Positions 31,513 through 40,985 of a stretch of 64,000 nt of DNA are shown piece after piece (positions within the stretch are counted from its first letter, which is position 1; the number at the start of each line of letters is the position of its first letter). Origin of the DNA: Neoceratodus forsteri (Eukaryota; Chordata; Ceratodontiformes; Ceratodontidae). The stretch is taken from the NCBI GenBank assembly GCA_016271365.2, contig CM057459.1, forward strand, positions 485,845,501 to 485,909,500, given 5' to 3'. Made by a program: the position numbers and the translations under genes. Under the pieces are notes generated by a model. That model was given only the letters and a program-made list of their open reading frames with translations. It was not told the DNA's origin and made no database searches.

Positions 31513-31613
31513 GTAAGTTTGGGGTGGGGGTGTGGGGGGCAGGGTGCACAGTGGGTGGGTGTGGGTTGTGGGGGGGCTGGGAGAAGCGCCATGGGACCGT
31601 TTTTATTTTGCAG
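31513..31613 (+). other. Intron-like segment (GTAAGT...TTTTGCAG) in composite copy 2
   Basis: The consensus donor GTAAGT (31513-31518) follows gagctcggaa. The acceptor tttttattttgcag ends at 31613, giving a 101 bp G-rich segment. The upstream block (about 31440-31512) shares cggtcggctttg, gttcccagtccacgaag and a gc-ag stretch with copy 1, and copy 1 has donor and acceptor at the homologous places. Conservation of both sites in two diverged copies is suggestive of splicing but not proof. Confidence 0.4.
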
Positions 31614-31641
31614 ATTAAAAAAAAAAAAGACGTGGGACGTT

Positions 31642-31871
31642 TGCCACGCTGGGTTGGGCTCCCAGCGTGGCACAAGGACGGCTGGGGGAGGGGGCCGTGG
31701 AGCCGATGGGGATTGGGCACCCCCGTCGGCCATATGATCAGTTGCCACACTATGATGGGCTCCCAGCGTGGCTCCCAGTGGGGGGTGAGGACAGTGGAGC
31801 CGACGGGGGATTGGGCACTCCCGTCGGCTATTCTATGAGTTGCCACGCTGGGGTGGGCACCCAGCGTGGCA
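31642..31871 (+). repeat. GC-rich array of alternating stem-loops (~100 bp period)
   Basis: Stem-loop type A (tgccacgctggg with cccagcgtggca) is at 31642-31672 and 31841-31871. A version with one decayed arm is at 31743-31773. Between them lies type B: gccgatggg with cccgtcggc at 31702-31730, and gccgacggg with cccgtcggc at 31799-31828. The order A-B-A-B-A with spacing 98-101 bp shows a tandem unit with two hairpins. Type A arms are exact over 11-12 bp. Confidence 0.9.
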
Positions 31872-31936
31872 TGTCCCCGTCGGCTTCTCGTGTGTCCTGG
31901 GGGTGGGGGAGGGCACCACGCGGTATCGTGGCATTT

Positions 31937-31961
31937 CTGTGTGTGCGTGTGTGTGTGTGTA
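31937..31961. repeat. Short (GT)n microsatellite
   Basis: tgtgtgtgcgtgtgtgtgtg with one C interruption, inside the composite repeat tail. Confidence 0.9.
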
Positions 31962-32205
31962 GGGGGCTTGCGCGGGCAGGCGATATCTTATCGCTGCTCA
32001 CTGAAGCATAGCTCCCCCTTTCATCTGTATGCCACTGCATTTTGGAGCTTGTCATAGACAGCTCCAGCATGCATTGGCTTACAGGGGCCACTCCTGCCTA
32101 CACACTGACTGAATTAGAGGAGGAAGTGACACACCTCCGAAATCTCGGATGATGGCACTATGTTTCTTGCACATGCATGCAAGTAAACATAAAAATGCTC
32201 CTCAG

Positions 32206-32875
32206 ATCGATATCAGAGCAGGAAAGAATATACTTAATCTTTGTCTCAAGAAGTGAAATCTTGGCTTTTGTTTGCATTTATTTTTATTTTTGCCATTTTA
32301 ACTTTTGTTTTGCTTGTAATGTGACCTATTAAGAGTTGTGTTGGGCATGGATGGGGAGAAGGGGAACTTTAGGCTTGCTGCATGAATGGTGTTTAATGAG
32401 CATTTAGGGGTTTTCTATGTAGCACAACCATCTAGTCCATAATTCTGTGGAGAGTAAACCACACAAATGATTTTTATTCTGTTTTCAAATCATAATACAT
32501 CATGTTTTAATAACAGGTTTAATATTGTAGAGTATCTCCTTTTCCTCTTCACTTCCTCTTTGATTGAAGCTAGTACATCAGGAGGTAATCAGATCTTTAT
32601 TACGGAAGTCACATTTCCCAGCTTTCCTTTCCCACTGCACTTGCATCCCTTTGAGCTCACTGGTACAAAAAAATTAAAAGCAACTTTAAAATGTTCAAGT
32701 CTGACCATGGCCACAGATTTGTTTTCCAAGATTCTTTCGTAGTGTGGCTATTGAGTCTAGCACTAGTCATAAAATAATCCATTAAAATAACAGCAATCCA
32801 TGGCAATAAATGACATTGTGAAATAAATCCGTCCCACCATTTAGTACAAATTCAGTAAGAAAACTAACTTTAATA
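32206..32875. other. Unassigned stretch
   Basis: AT-rich with no recognised element. It lies between the composite repeat and the Tc1 relic. Confidence 0.4.
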
Positions 32876-33794
32876 CACTACCGGTCAAAAGTTTTAAAAC
32901 ACCCCCATTTTTCCAGTTTTTATTGAAATTTAAGCAATTCAAGTCCAGTGAATAACCTGAAATGGTACAAAGGTAAGCGGTAAACTGCTAGAGGTTAAAA
33001 AACAAGTTTAGGTTAGGAAAAACTGCTGTAGAGACATTGCAAAGAAAGCCAAGGTGTCAGTGAGTACAGTTTCCTACACCATCAAAAGGCACTTGGAAAC
33101 TGGAGGAAACTCTGACAGGAAGAGGTCTGGCAGACCCAAAGCCACAACAGAATCAGAAGACAAGTTTCTGAGAGTCAACAGCTTGCGTGATAGGCGGCTC
33201 ACAGGACAACAGCACAGAGTGACTGGCACCCTGAACCAAAAAGGCTACCACAGCATTTTGCAGCGCCATGCAATACCCTCTGGTCTACGCCTAGTTGGTC
33301 AGGGGTTCATCCTACAAATGACCCAAAACATACTTCCAGGCTATGTCAGAACTACCTTCGAGGAAAAGAACAAGACGGTAGGCTTCAAATCATGGAATGG
33401 CCAGCACAGTCTCCAAACTTAAACCCCATCGAGCTGGTTTGGGATGAACTGGACAGAAGGGTGAAAGCAAAGCAACCTACAAGTGCAACACATTTGTGGG
33501 AACTTCTGCAACAGTGTTGGGAAGAACTTCCCGAACAATATTTGATGTCCATTGTAGGAAGAATGCCACGAGTGTGTTCGGCGGTTACAGTATATCTGCA
33601 GAAGGTGGCTACTTTGATGAGTCAAAAATTTAGATTAAATTTTGTTAAACAAAATGATTCTATGATTTCTTTTTTATCTCCAATTGTTTATTTGTTCTAT
33701 GCTTTCATTTCAGAGTACATTGAGACATTAACCTGCGTAAATTTCAATAAAAACTGGAAAAATGGTGGTGTTCTAAAACTTTTGACCGGTAGTG
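32876..33794 (+). mobile_element. Tc1/mariner-type transposon relic with terminal inverted repeats
   Basis: The left end, cactaccggtcaaaagtttt (32876) onward to ccagtttttattgaaattt, is the inverse of aaatttcaataaaaactgg ... aaaacttttgaccggtagtg (33742-33794). The arms are about 55 bp with few mismatches. The left flank ends in TA, the Tc1 target. The right flank is TC, probably a mutated TA. At 919 bp it is shorter than the usual 1.2-1.6 kb. The enclosed transposase is internally deleted. The plus orientation is inferred from the transposase frames. Confidence 0.93.
33030..33620 (+). pseudogene. Tc1-like transposase remnant lacking most of the catalytic domain
   Basis: The N-terminal helix-turn-helix part reads VSTVSYTIKRHLETGGNSDR, then KRSGRPKATTESEDKFL (33057-33170), typical of the paired-like DNA-binding domain and its GRP hinge. 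It then passes abruptly to a PKHTSR-like piece (33319-33340, frame shifted), the region around the second catalytic Asp. Next comes EWPAQSPNLNPIELVWDELD and RRVK (33395-33466), holding the conserved SPDLNPIE block near the third acidic residue. The segment with the first catalytic Asp (WTDE) is missing. The enzyme is dead. Confidence 0.85.
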
Positions 33795-33799
33795 TCATA

Positions 33800-34480
33800 T
33801 TTAAACATCCTGGTGAATTGGGGGCTATAGCAATCTCACAAAAATTCTCATGGAAAAAATAGTTGAAAGTTTGTGACCTGAGATGGAAGCATACTGTATG
33901 TCTCAACGGCTCCTGATTTTCAAGGATGTCACTGATTTTGCCTGAGTAATTTCCTCTCTCTCCTATATTTAGCGTTTCTGTCACTGAAGACTATAGCTTT
34001 GAATTATAAGATATTGTCAGCCATTAGTATTACAATCTACAGTAGTTCTCATTAAGAAATGTTATTTACAGTATGCAGCATATAATTAATTACTAGTGAG
34101 CATTTTTAATGCTTGGATAACTGGTTTGTAAAAATGTATTACAAATACCCATTTGTAAAATTATGCATTACAACTAGCCAGTTGTAATTCCTCCAGGTCA
34201 ATTAAGCTTGTGCAATGAGCAGAGTGAGCACTTGTCACATAGCTGCCACAGTTAAAAATGCTCACTAGTAATTATAAAAAAAACTAAATATGGGTCAGTA
34301 GGTGTAAACCCCATTTTATAAACCCTGTTAGTGTGGGATGCTTTTATAATTACTCCAAGCTTTGTTCCCAGGGTTTATGTAGTATACCATACCTTCAAAG
34401 ATGTTAGGGACAGGTCTGGACTCTTCTATGTGCAGATTGGATTGGGTGGTACATATTGTAGGTGCAGTGAGAAGGAATAA
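33800..34480. other. Largely unassigned stretch around a small MITE
   Basis: Apart from the inverted-repeat element at 34088-34273 I see nothing recognisable. Confidence 0.4.
34088..34273. mobile_element. MITE with 22 bp perfect terminal inverted repeats
   Basis: aattactagtgagcattttt plus aa (34088-34109) is the exact complement of ttaaaaatgctcactagtaa plus tt (34252-34273). The element is 186 bp and non-coding. The flanks are TATAATT and ATAAA, consistent with insertion at an AT-rich target. Confidence 0.85.
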
Positions 34481-34484
34481 GACC

Positions 34485-35638
34485 ATGGGCTCGATTCTCA
34501 AAGCTCCTGATGCAGCACAAGGGGCTTGTGCCACAATGAATTGTGCGAAGTGCCCCTAGCACCAAACAATGCACCGGGAGCATTTATCAATGACAACCTG
34601 TAGCAACCGCAGGCGGACTGCCCCAAATGTGTCTGGCACTGCCCGTGCACCAAAAATATGGGCTGTGATATGTGGCACTAGGGGGCATGTGGCAGATGTA
34701 TGCTGCCACCTCCCTGAATGTGGGATTCTCAGAACTCTCCCAGAGGAAGAAATTCTAAGTATCCTTAGACCAGCCAGTGCTGGTCTAAGGGTACTTAGAA
34801 AATTCTCCTCTGGGAGAGTTATCTGTTTGCACTAATGTGCTGCTGTCCCCCCTTCCCAATCCCCAATGTCTCTGTAGTCCTATGTACATTGATACACCTT
34901 CCTGGTGGTCGAGTGCCCACCCTTCCCTGATCCTGATGTGGCCTGTTGTAATAATAATTACTAGTGCGCCCTTCCCTGGTGGTTGAGTAACCCCCTGTAC
35001 CCATTTCCAGATGTCATTCCTATATGTACATAATAGCAGCAACCCATCAGTGGTAGTATAGTGAACCCCCTTCCCAGATCCCCGATGTCGCCCATCTACA
35101 TAAAGAAGAAATGCAACCCATCGGTGGTGGTATAGTGAACCCCCACCCTAGCAGGTAGTGCCCACTACCCTGTACCCCCCCATCCTAAACCCCGAGCCAG
35201 CAATCTGTACAGCCCTCCTCTCTCTACCACCGCCGGCTGTTGACTAACCTGTCTGTGAGTGCATACTGCATAACACAGTACATGCTCATTGATTGACAGC
35301 TATTCACTATACCACCACTGATAAGTTGCGGTGTTTCTTTACGTATGGGGTGACATTGGGAAATGAGGAGGGGGATCCACTAGACCACCTGGGTGATTAT
35401 ACCACTGGTAATGGGGAGTGGGGCTTTGGGGGGAATGTCCCATGGCTTGCGGCAACCCTCTGGATGCACCACATATTTAGTGCACTGCCAAGGTTGCTTC
35501 AAGATGGGGGACTTAGCCTCTGGGACCCTGCCTGATAGAGAATTGGGCACATAGTACCTGGTGCACAGGGCATTGATGCAAGCTGCCGTTTGCCACAGCT
35601 AGAATCAGTCACAGGGCTGTTTGAGAATTGAGCCCCAT
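34485..35638. mobile_element. Foldback element, copy 4 (1.15 kb)
   Basis: The ends are atgggctcgattctcaaa (34485) and tttgagaattgagccccat (to 35638). Internal halves share inverted features such as the ctataccaccac/gtggtggtatag words near 35125 and 35311. It carries the family hairpin at 34733-34820. Inner direct repeats (tggtagtatagtgaaccccc near 35050, tggtggtatagtgaaccccc near 35125) show internal duplication. There is no coding capacity, and no 8 bp target duplication is evident. Confidence 0.7.
34733..34820. repeat. 42 bp-arm hairpin with 4-base loop
   Basis: From aactctcccagaggaagaaa (34733) to ccttagaccagc, the arm pairs with gctggtctaagg through cctctgggagagtt (ending 34820). The loop is cagt. 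Only a few mismatches occur over ~42 bp. Arm length and small loop resemble a microRNA-like fold. It is the strongest of the TTAGACCAGC hairpins in this element family. Confidence 0.9.
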
Positions 35639-36250
35639 GTATTCCAGAAAGTTTGCTATCCTATTATTTTCTTAGTAGGCCACATTTCCCCCTCTTACTG
35701 CTAATCAGACTGAGCTGTACACAGTGCTTTGAAGAAAAATTGCCACAGCCATATGTTTATTGAAACATATTGCAACCAAATTTACATAGCTAGTGTGACA
35801 TGTGCAGCAAAAAAGTCATAGCAAGGCTTTGGATGGTTAAACATTTGACCTTGACCACCCCCTTAACCTCAAGGGGATCTGACAAAGGGTATGGCCTCCA
35901 GAGGGACGTCAGCCTCTGAGGCATAAGGGGTGGCACCAAGGCCGCATGATGTGCACCCCTCTCTCATCGGATTGTGGTAAACACACAGGCCATGGTAAAA
36001 GAGGCTATTCCCCTGACTGCCCCCTGCAGAGGAACTCTAGCCATCCAGGCTGTCATCTCTTGTCCACCTCATGGGTAACCATTTGCAGAAGATGCGAGTT
36101 TGACCATTCCCCCTTTGTACACCCTTGTGAGACTACAATGCCAACATGTGTATATGACTATGACATCCTACCACTAAACCTCCATTAACAAACTCTTTTT
36201 ACCTCACCAGAGAAGGTGAAAAACCCATAAAACCTCCCAGGAAAAAACAG
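35639..36250. other. Unassigned stretch
   Basis: No recognised coding or repeat signal. Confidence 0.4.
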
Positions 36251-36600
36251 AAAAATTTCTTCTAGACTCGTAAGGCAGTTTTCTAAAGTGGAACACAGAG
36301 TTCCCTATGCCCTTCCTTTCCTATGCCTTGCTTTTACGAGGATGGGAAACCAGGCTAAAATGGAGGAATAAGAGGGCTCTGCACTGCTGTGCTCCTAGTT
36401 AAGTACCATCTTGCCCTTCTCCTCTGGCAATAAGCCTCCTGCCCTTGAGAACCCCCTACCTGCCTGCCTAGCCCCTCCCCTAGTAGGAGTCTACCTGCCT
36501 ACCTTCCTGACCTGTCAGTTCAAGCATCAGGAGAGGCAGTGGCCGCTGACATATCCCCACCCACAGCAATCCTTTGCAGGCTTTCTCTTATCTTAGCAGG
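36250..36600 (-). mobile_element. LINE 3' untranslated-type repeat, copy 1
   Basis: gctgtgctcctagttaagta through cccctcccctag, gagtctacctgcctacctt and cctgacctg to aatcctttgcaggct (36383-36590) is repeated at 39524-39735 in the same orientation at roughly 80-85% identity by eye. The second copy continues into antisense CR1-like C-terminal sequence, so both are probably the 3' untranslated part of a CR1-type LINE on the minus strand. Confidence 0.55.
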
Positions 36601-38285
36601 CCACATTTCCCATTTCACCCAGACTGAGATATCCACAATGCTTTCCATTGTGGTAAATCTGCCACAAGGTAGGCTGAATTTTGAGAATTGAGAGGCTAAA
36701 TAAAGTAAACATACCCACCTCAGCCAGCTGTCCATATAACCCAGGCTCACTGGGGGGATGCAGAACAGCACCAACTCATCTACTGTAGCACCAGTGCTAC
36801 TGGTAATGTCAAACAAAAAGCAATACAAGACTTGTAATATTCAAGTAAAAATAACTATTTATTAAAGGTAATACCTTATGTAAAATGGTCAAAACCAATG
36901 ACAGAGACATAAGCAGACAAATACCACAAAAAACTCTGACCGTTTTTGCTAATGTACCATCAGGGAATGAATACTGTAATTAAAGATGTAGAACATTGTG
37001 TTGAAAGTAGCACACCAAGCAATTGGGCAGACATTTTTGTTCATGTTTCACTGGGAGGAGGGCCTTGCCATGGCAGCCCAGGTTTTTACACACTCCCCTC
37101 AACCTACAGGTTACCCATTTCAGGCACCCCCAATGTCAGCACCAGGATTTTAACAAGGATCCTGTGGCAAAAATAAATGGAGACAGGTCAAAAGTGAGCA
37201 AGCAGTCAGAAAACTTCTGTTTCTATTATCTTGTACTGAACATGGTAACTACTGGTAGTGGGCCATGGTGCAATTATGTTTGCTGTGCTGGAAATATATT
37301 ATGTTTTATTGATTCTGTTCCATGCAGAGGTCTAAGAAGGGTCCTACTGCTGTAGAATCTTTATTAATGCTGGATCCGCCACTGCCCCCCCCCCCCCCCC
37401 CAACTATAGACCAATAATTCCTGTGTCCAACTCCAAGGGAACACCTCTTGTGAAAGCATCTGAAGTAGTGAGGGGCAGCCTTTACCCAAAATTCTGTTTC
37501 TTATTTTAACTAATTTTTATGTATATGATTCCTCCAGATCTGCATCTCTGCATAGACATTTCCTGTATTTTTAATGTTTTTCTTTATGAAATAAAATGAA
37601 TTACCCTTTTGTAGTTTATTGTTTTATTCCATGCAATAGCATAACTTTTGCTGTGCTACATTAGTAACAGTAAGAACTTTTCGTACATCACCCACACAGA
37701 GGCAGAGTCTTCACACAGCCAACGTACAAAGGGGCTGCAATTCCTTAACTCCTAGTCCAATGTTGCCAGTTAATGAGAAACTGTCTTGTCGATATTTATT
37801 TATATGTTGTCTTCATAGGAAATTGGCACGCTGGCACTCCCAGATTGAAGGCATATGTTTTTGTTCCCAAAAGGAACTAATTAGCTACAAGTACACATTA
37901 TATGAATTTTGTGAAAATCCTAGTTGTTCTCTACCTCCCCACCCCCACTGCCAAAAAAGACTATAGTGTAATACTGCATGACTCCAAAACCAAAAAAAGC
38001 AAGCCAAGCTGGGGGGGGGGGACTTGAGGCCTAGCAGCCACATTTTAGGACTCTATAGCCCTCACTCAGCCCTGGATGGCCATTTTGAATAAGGCTCAGC
38101 ATAGAACATTTTGATTCGCATGTGAGTTCTGGGGCTGAGTGTTGCAGCCCCTCGCCAGACAAGGGAAATTCACATTGAACACTGTAGTGTGGCTTATAAA
38201 TTTCCATAAATGCAAGCCAGTACTGAACATTTTTTTAAATATTCACTACAATTCCCACAACAATCTTATATACACGTTTTAGCCA
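36600..38285. other. Unassigned stretch with a C homopolymer
   Basis: There is a 17-base C-run at 37385-37401 and a G-run near 38010-38020. Otherwise no element or gene is recognised. Confidence 0.4.
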
Positions 38286-38289
38286 TTTT

Positions 38290-38640
38290 AGCTCCAGGAG
38301 CTTAGCCCTCTGCACAACAACATGCACAGAGCTGAGGCCTAAACCAAAAGCAACATTTTCTCAGTTTCAGATCCCATGTTTCAAGCTTAGCCCTCTACAA
38401 AAAGGTAAAACCGACATTATGTCAGTTAGAGATTCTATAGTTCCAGTTTAGTCCTCTTCTAATGCCATAAGCATGAACAAAATGTTGACAGCTGCAGCTC
38501 GTATACTTCCAGATGTCCCTCTAAGCAAAAAGCCTGCACAAAATGTTACCAATTACAGATCCTGTATTCCCAGTTTGGCCATTTACTCAAGCATGCTCAC
38601 AGTTTTACCAGTTACAGATCCTATATTTTCAGCAAGTAAG
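38290..38640 (+). repeat. Degenerate tandem repeat, period ~60-68 bp
   Basis: Versions of cagttacagatcctatattt, then ccagtttagccctct, then aagcatgcacaaaatgtta recur with the cagatc-like marker near 38367, 38428, 38496, 38554 and 38616. Divergence between units is high, so the array is old. Confidence 0.6.
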
Positions 38641-39200
38641 TAAGTAAAAGTTTATTTCTTAGGCACCCAATCCCTAGGGCTCTGGGAGCCGTACATAAAA
38701 CCATCAGTAGGGTTACAGTTGAATCACAGACACATTCTATAAAATTCAAGAGATTTTTTCCAAATACAGTTTAAAATACATCAGCCTGGTAGGCTAAATT
38801 AAAAAGATGTGTCTTTAGGCCCCTCCTGAATGCGTCCACCATAGAGGCCTCCCTAAAGGATCTTTGAAACAAGTTCCAGAGGACCGTGCCAGCCACCCCA
38901 AATGAGCAATCACCTTAGGTTTTCATCCAGCCCTCAGAACCACCAGGAAGCCCTGGGTGGAGGAACGGAGGGAATGAGCCAGCATGGCAGGAGTGAGGAG
39001 GTCAGACAGGTAGCCAGGGCCCAGTCAGTATAGGACTTTATAGGTGAGCAAGCCCACCTTGAAGAGAACCCGCCACCTGACTGGTAGCCAATGCAGACCC
39101 TGCAGGACCGTGGTCACATGACAGGATCTGGGTAATCCCATCAGCAGCCTGGCCACTGCATTCTGCACTAGCTGCAGCCAGTGGAGGTCCCCCCCCCCCG
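38636..39200 (-). mobile_element. L2-clade LINE, 3' end (copy B)
   Basis: On the minus strand, frames give LQ-VQNAVARLLMGLPRSCHV, then TTVLQGLHWLPVRWRVLFKV, GLLTYKVLY-LGPGYLSDLL and SLRSSTQGFLVV. These match the L2 C-terminal pattern LQ-VQNAAARLLTG--R--HITPVL--LHWLPV--RI-FK. It ends in an (ACTT)n-type tail (plus ttcagcaagtaagtaagtaa near 38630-38648), like other L2 3' ends. Confidence 0.85.
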
Positions 39201-39494
39201 AGATATAGAGCGGTCACATCACCATAAAATAAAAACACTGAAAATTGCAAGCCAAGCTGAGACAACTTTTTGTGACTCCAAACTTTACCCTAATAGAATG
39301 GAGCTGTGGGACCACATAGTAGGACAAAGACAGCTTGAACTAAGAACAAAGGCAGTTTCGGGGCTGCTAAGTTGGGGAGGAAGTCATGCTGAACAGCCCC
39401 ATTTAGCCAGAGAAACCTATAACAGACTGATCAAGGAAACCACAAATACTGTAGCACTAATTAAATCAGTGATTTGTAAGTATATGCTATGGGC

Positions 39495-39965
39495 CCCCCC
39501 CCCCCAAGTCTATAAGAGGGTTTTGCAATGCTGTGCTTCTAGTTAAGTACCCTCTTGCTCTTCTCCTCTAGCCACAAGCTCTCTGTCCCTTGGAACCCCC
39601 TACTTGCCTTCCCAGCCCCTCCCCTAGTGGGAGTCTACCTGTCTACCTTCCTGACCTGCCAGCTCAGGTGTCAGGAGGGGCAGTGACCACAGAAAAATCC
39701 CCCCCTACATTAATCCTTTGTAGGCTATCTATTCTAACAAAAGAACCTTGAAATGCCTTTCCTCTCCCGATATTTATTCAGCCTAATCCTGAAACTCAGG
39801 AGTCAGTTTCTTGTCTGTTCTTGTTACCTCCTTCAGTAATCCATTCCATGACCCTTATCACTCTCTGGGAAAAATACTGCTTCCTTTTGAGCATCCTTCT
39901 TATCTGTCTCTTCCCTGATATTATTCACTTTAGTTCTACAAGCCTAGATTTGGTTAAACTGACTA
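39495..39965 (-). mobile_element. CR1-type LINE 3' end with untranslated tail, copy 2
   Basis: cattccatgacccttatcac then tctctgggaaaaatactgc (39842-39880) is the antisense of the CR1 C-terminal block (fFs-RVi-vWN-Lp). Downstream in element sense comes the repeat shared with 36250-36600. The pair shows a medium-copy LINE family distinct from the CR1 copies that end in attctatg. Confidence 0.55.
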
Positions 39966-39979
39966 ACAAAGTTACATCA

Positions 39980-40430
39980 CTTGTAGAATATGCAAAACAA
40001 GAGAAGGGAAGTGTGTCTGGAAACCTCAGGTACAACCATGTGAGCCTGTAGGTTAGTGGTTAGAGTATTTTAATGGTATTCCAAGGGCCTGAGTGCAATT
40101 CCCAGTAGGTCACATTATTTCTGTCTCATTACAATTTGTGATTTAAATTGTGTAGCAGTGGCTAATACTGCAACAAAACATCTGTCATCTTGATTATCCC
40201 TTGTTTCGGGATATGCAATACCAGAGAAAGAACTTGTGTCTGGGAACCTCAAGTCCAATCATGTGAGCCTGTGGCTCAGTGGTTAGAGCACTGGGATGGT
40301 ATTCTGGTGGCCTGGGTTCAATTCCTGATAGGTCACATTACTTCTTTCTCACTACAATTTCTGATTTAAATTGCTTAGTAGTGGTTAACACTGTATCAAA
40401 AACATCTAATTGTCATATTAACATAGTTAT
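39980..40430 (+). mobile_element. tRNA-derived SINE, tandem dimer (223 bp period)
   Basis: The second unit has tggctcagtggttagagc (about 40271-40288, A-box-like) and gggttcaattcct (about 40314-40326, B-box-like), the layout of a Pol III tRNA promoter. The first unit, 223 bp upstream, carries decayed versions: taggttagtggttagagt and gagtgcaattccc. Both continue through gtcacatta-ttct, ctcattacaattt-tgattta and aattg. Two units in direct tandem are unusual for a SINE and suggest duplication or a dimeric family. Confidence 0.8.
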
Positions 40431-40431
40431 A

Positions 40432-40985
40432 CAGTAGTTTAAGGTCAGATGGGGCAATAGGTCATTCATGTCAGCTCCCCCTTCTCACTTCAAAAGTAGA
40501 GACCAACAAGAGTATTGTTAAAATGAGCTAATTTATAGGGATTTCCATCCTACCTACCCTACTGCAAAAGGGTATTCTGTGAGTTCCTTGGTCAGGAGTA
40601 ACGTGCCCTGGCTAACCCTGAAAGGCTGTATTGTGTCTTTTATGTCCACAGTCTCCACTGGTAGGCTGTTCCATAGGTTCAGTCCCATTCAGAAGAGGAA
40701 GTACCTCCTAATGTTACCTCTGAATGTATGACCTTTGAGTTTCAGGGCTTGTTCCTGTGTCATCCTGGAGTACACCAGCTCAGATATTTCCACGTGTTCA
40801 ACCTTGTTGATACCCTTCAGTACTGTAAGTGGAAGGCTAATCTCATGTCTCCCTTTAGCCTCCTTTTCTACAGGGTGAACATGTTAAGGGCCTCCGTTCT
40901 CTTCTGGTATCATTAATCATTCCCCTGATCATGCTGGTGGCCCTGCATTGCACACTCTACTGCATCAATGTCCTTTTTCTACTTT
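40432..40985 (-). mobile_element. CR1/L3-type LINE 3' end (minus strand)
   Basis: Minus-strand frames give RLREELGDMRLAFHLQY-RVS (about 40870-40810) and EWD-TYGTAYQWRLW (about 40695-40650). They correspond to the CR1 thumb (eRRLRgDLi--yK-l--vn) and WN-LP blocks. The stretch gtctctacttttgaagtgag, then tgacctattgccccatctga, at the far end resembles the CR1 terminal motif. Decayed. Confidence 0.65.

Larger units (their letters stand above)
28940..32205 (+). mobile_element. Composite foldback/satellite-like repeat, copy 2 (plus orientation)
   Basis: This is the larger and better preserved copy. In order it has: the 5' end aacaagcatttgtcaatgct; a hairpin-bearing block (29040-29400); six ~295 bp tandem units (29596-31180); a ~170 bp palindrome (31185-31358); a conserved block with splice-like sites (31380-31613); an array of GC-rich stem-loops (31642-31871); (GT)n; and a tail to about 32205 with ttgcacatgcatgcaag, matching ttgcacatgcacaagac of copy 1. 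The 5' end and the complement of the 3' end share gcattt and atgttt-cttgc, possible terminal inverted repeats. More CpG is retained than in copy 1 (stems CACGCTGGG against CACACTGGG), suggesting it is younger or less methylated. No coding frame is conserved between copies. I cannot name the family. Confidence 0.7.

Noticed and set aside
31458..31838. 126-codon Gly/Trp/Arg-rich plus-strand frame and antisense Pro-rich frames
   Set aside because: GC-rich stem-loop array with no stops in several frames at once. Composition is dictated by the repeat and it is not conserved in the sister copy.
34733..34820. Annotating the hairpin as a microRNA gene
   Set aside because: The fold fits, but it lies inside a foldback transposon and no expression or seed conservation evidence is available.
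40270..40345. Functional tRNA gene
   Set aside because: A and B box-like words are present, but the sequence does not fold into a proper acceptor stem and anticodon arm, and it occurs as a SINE dimer.
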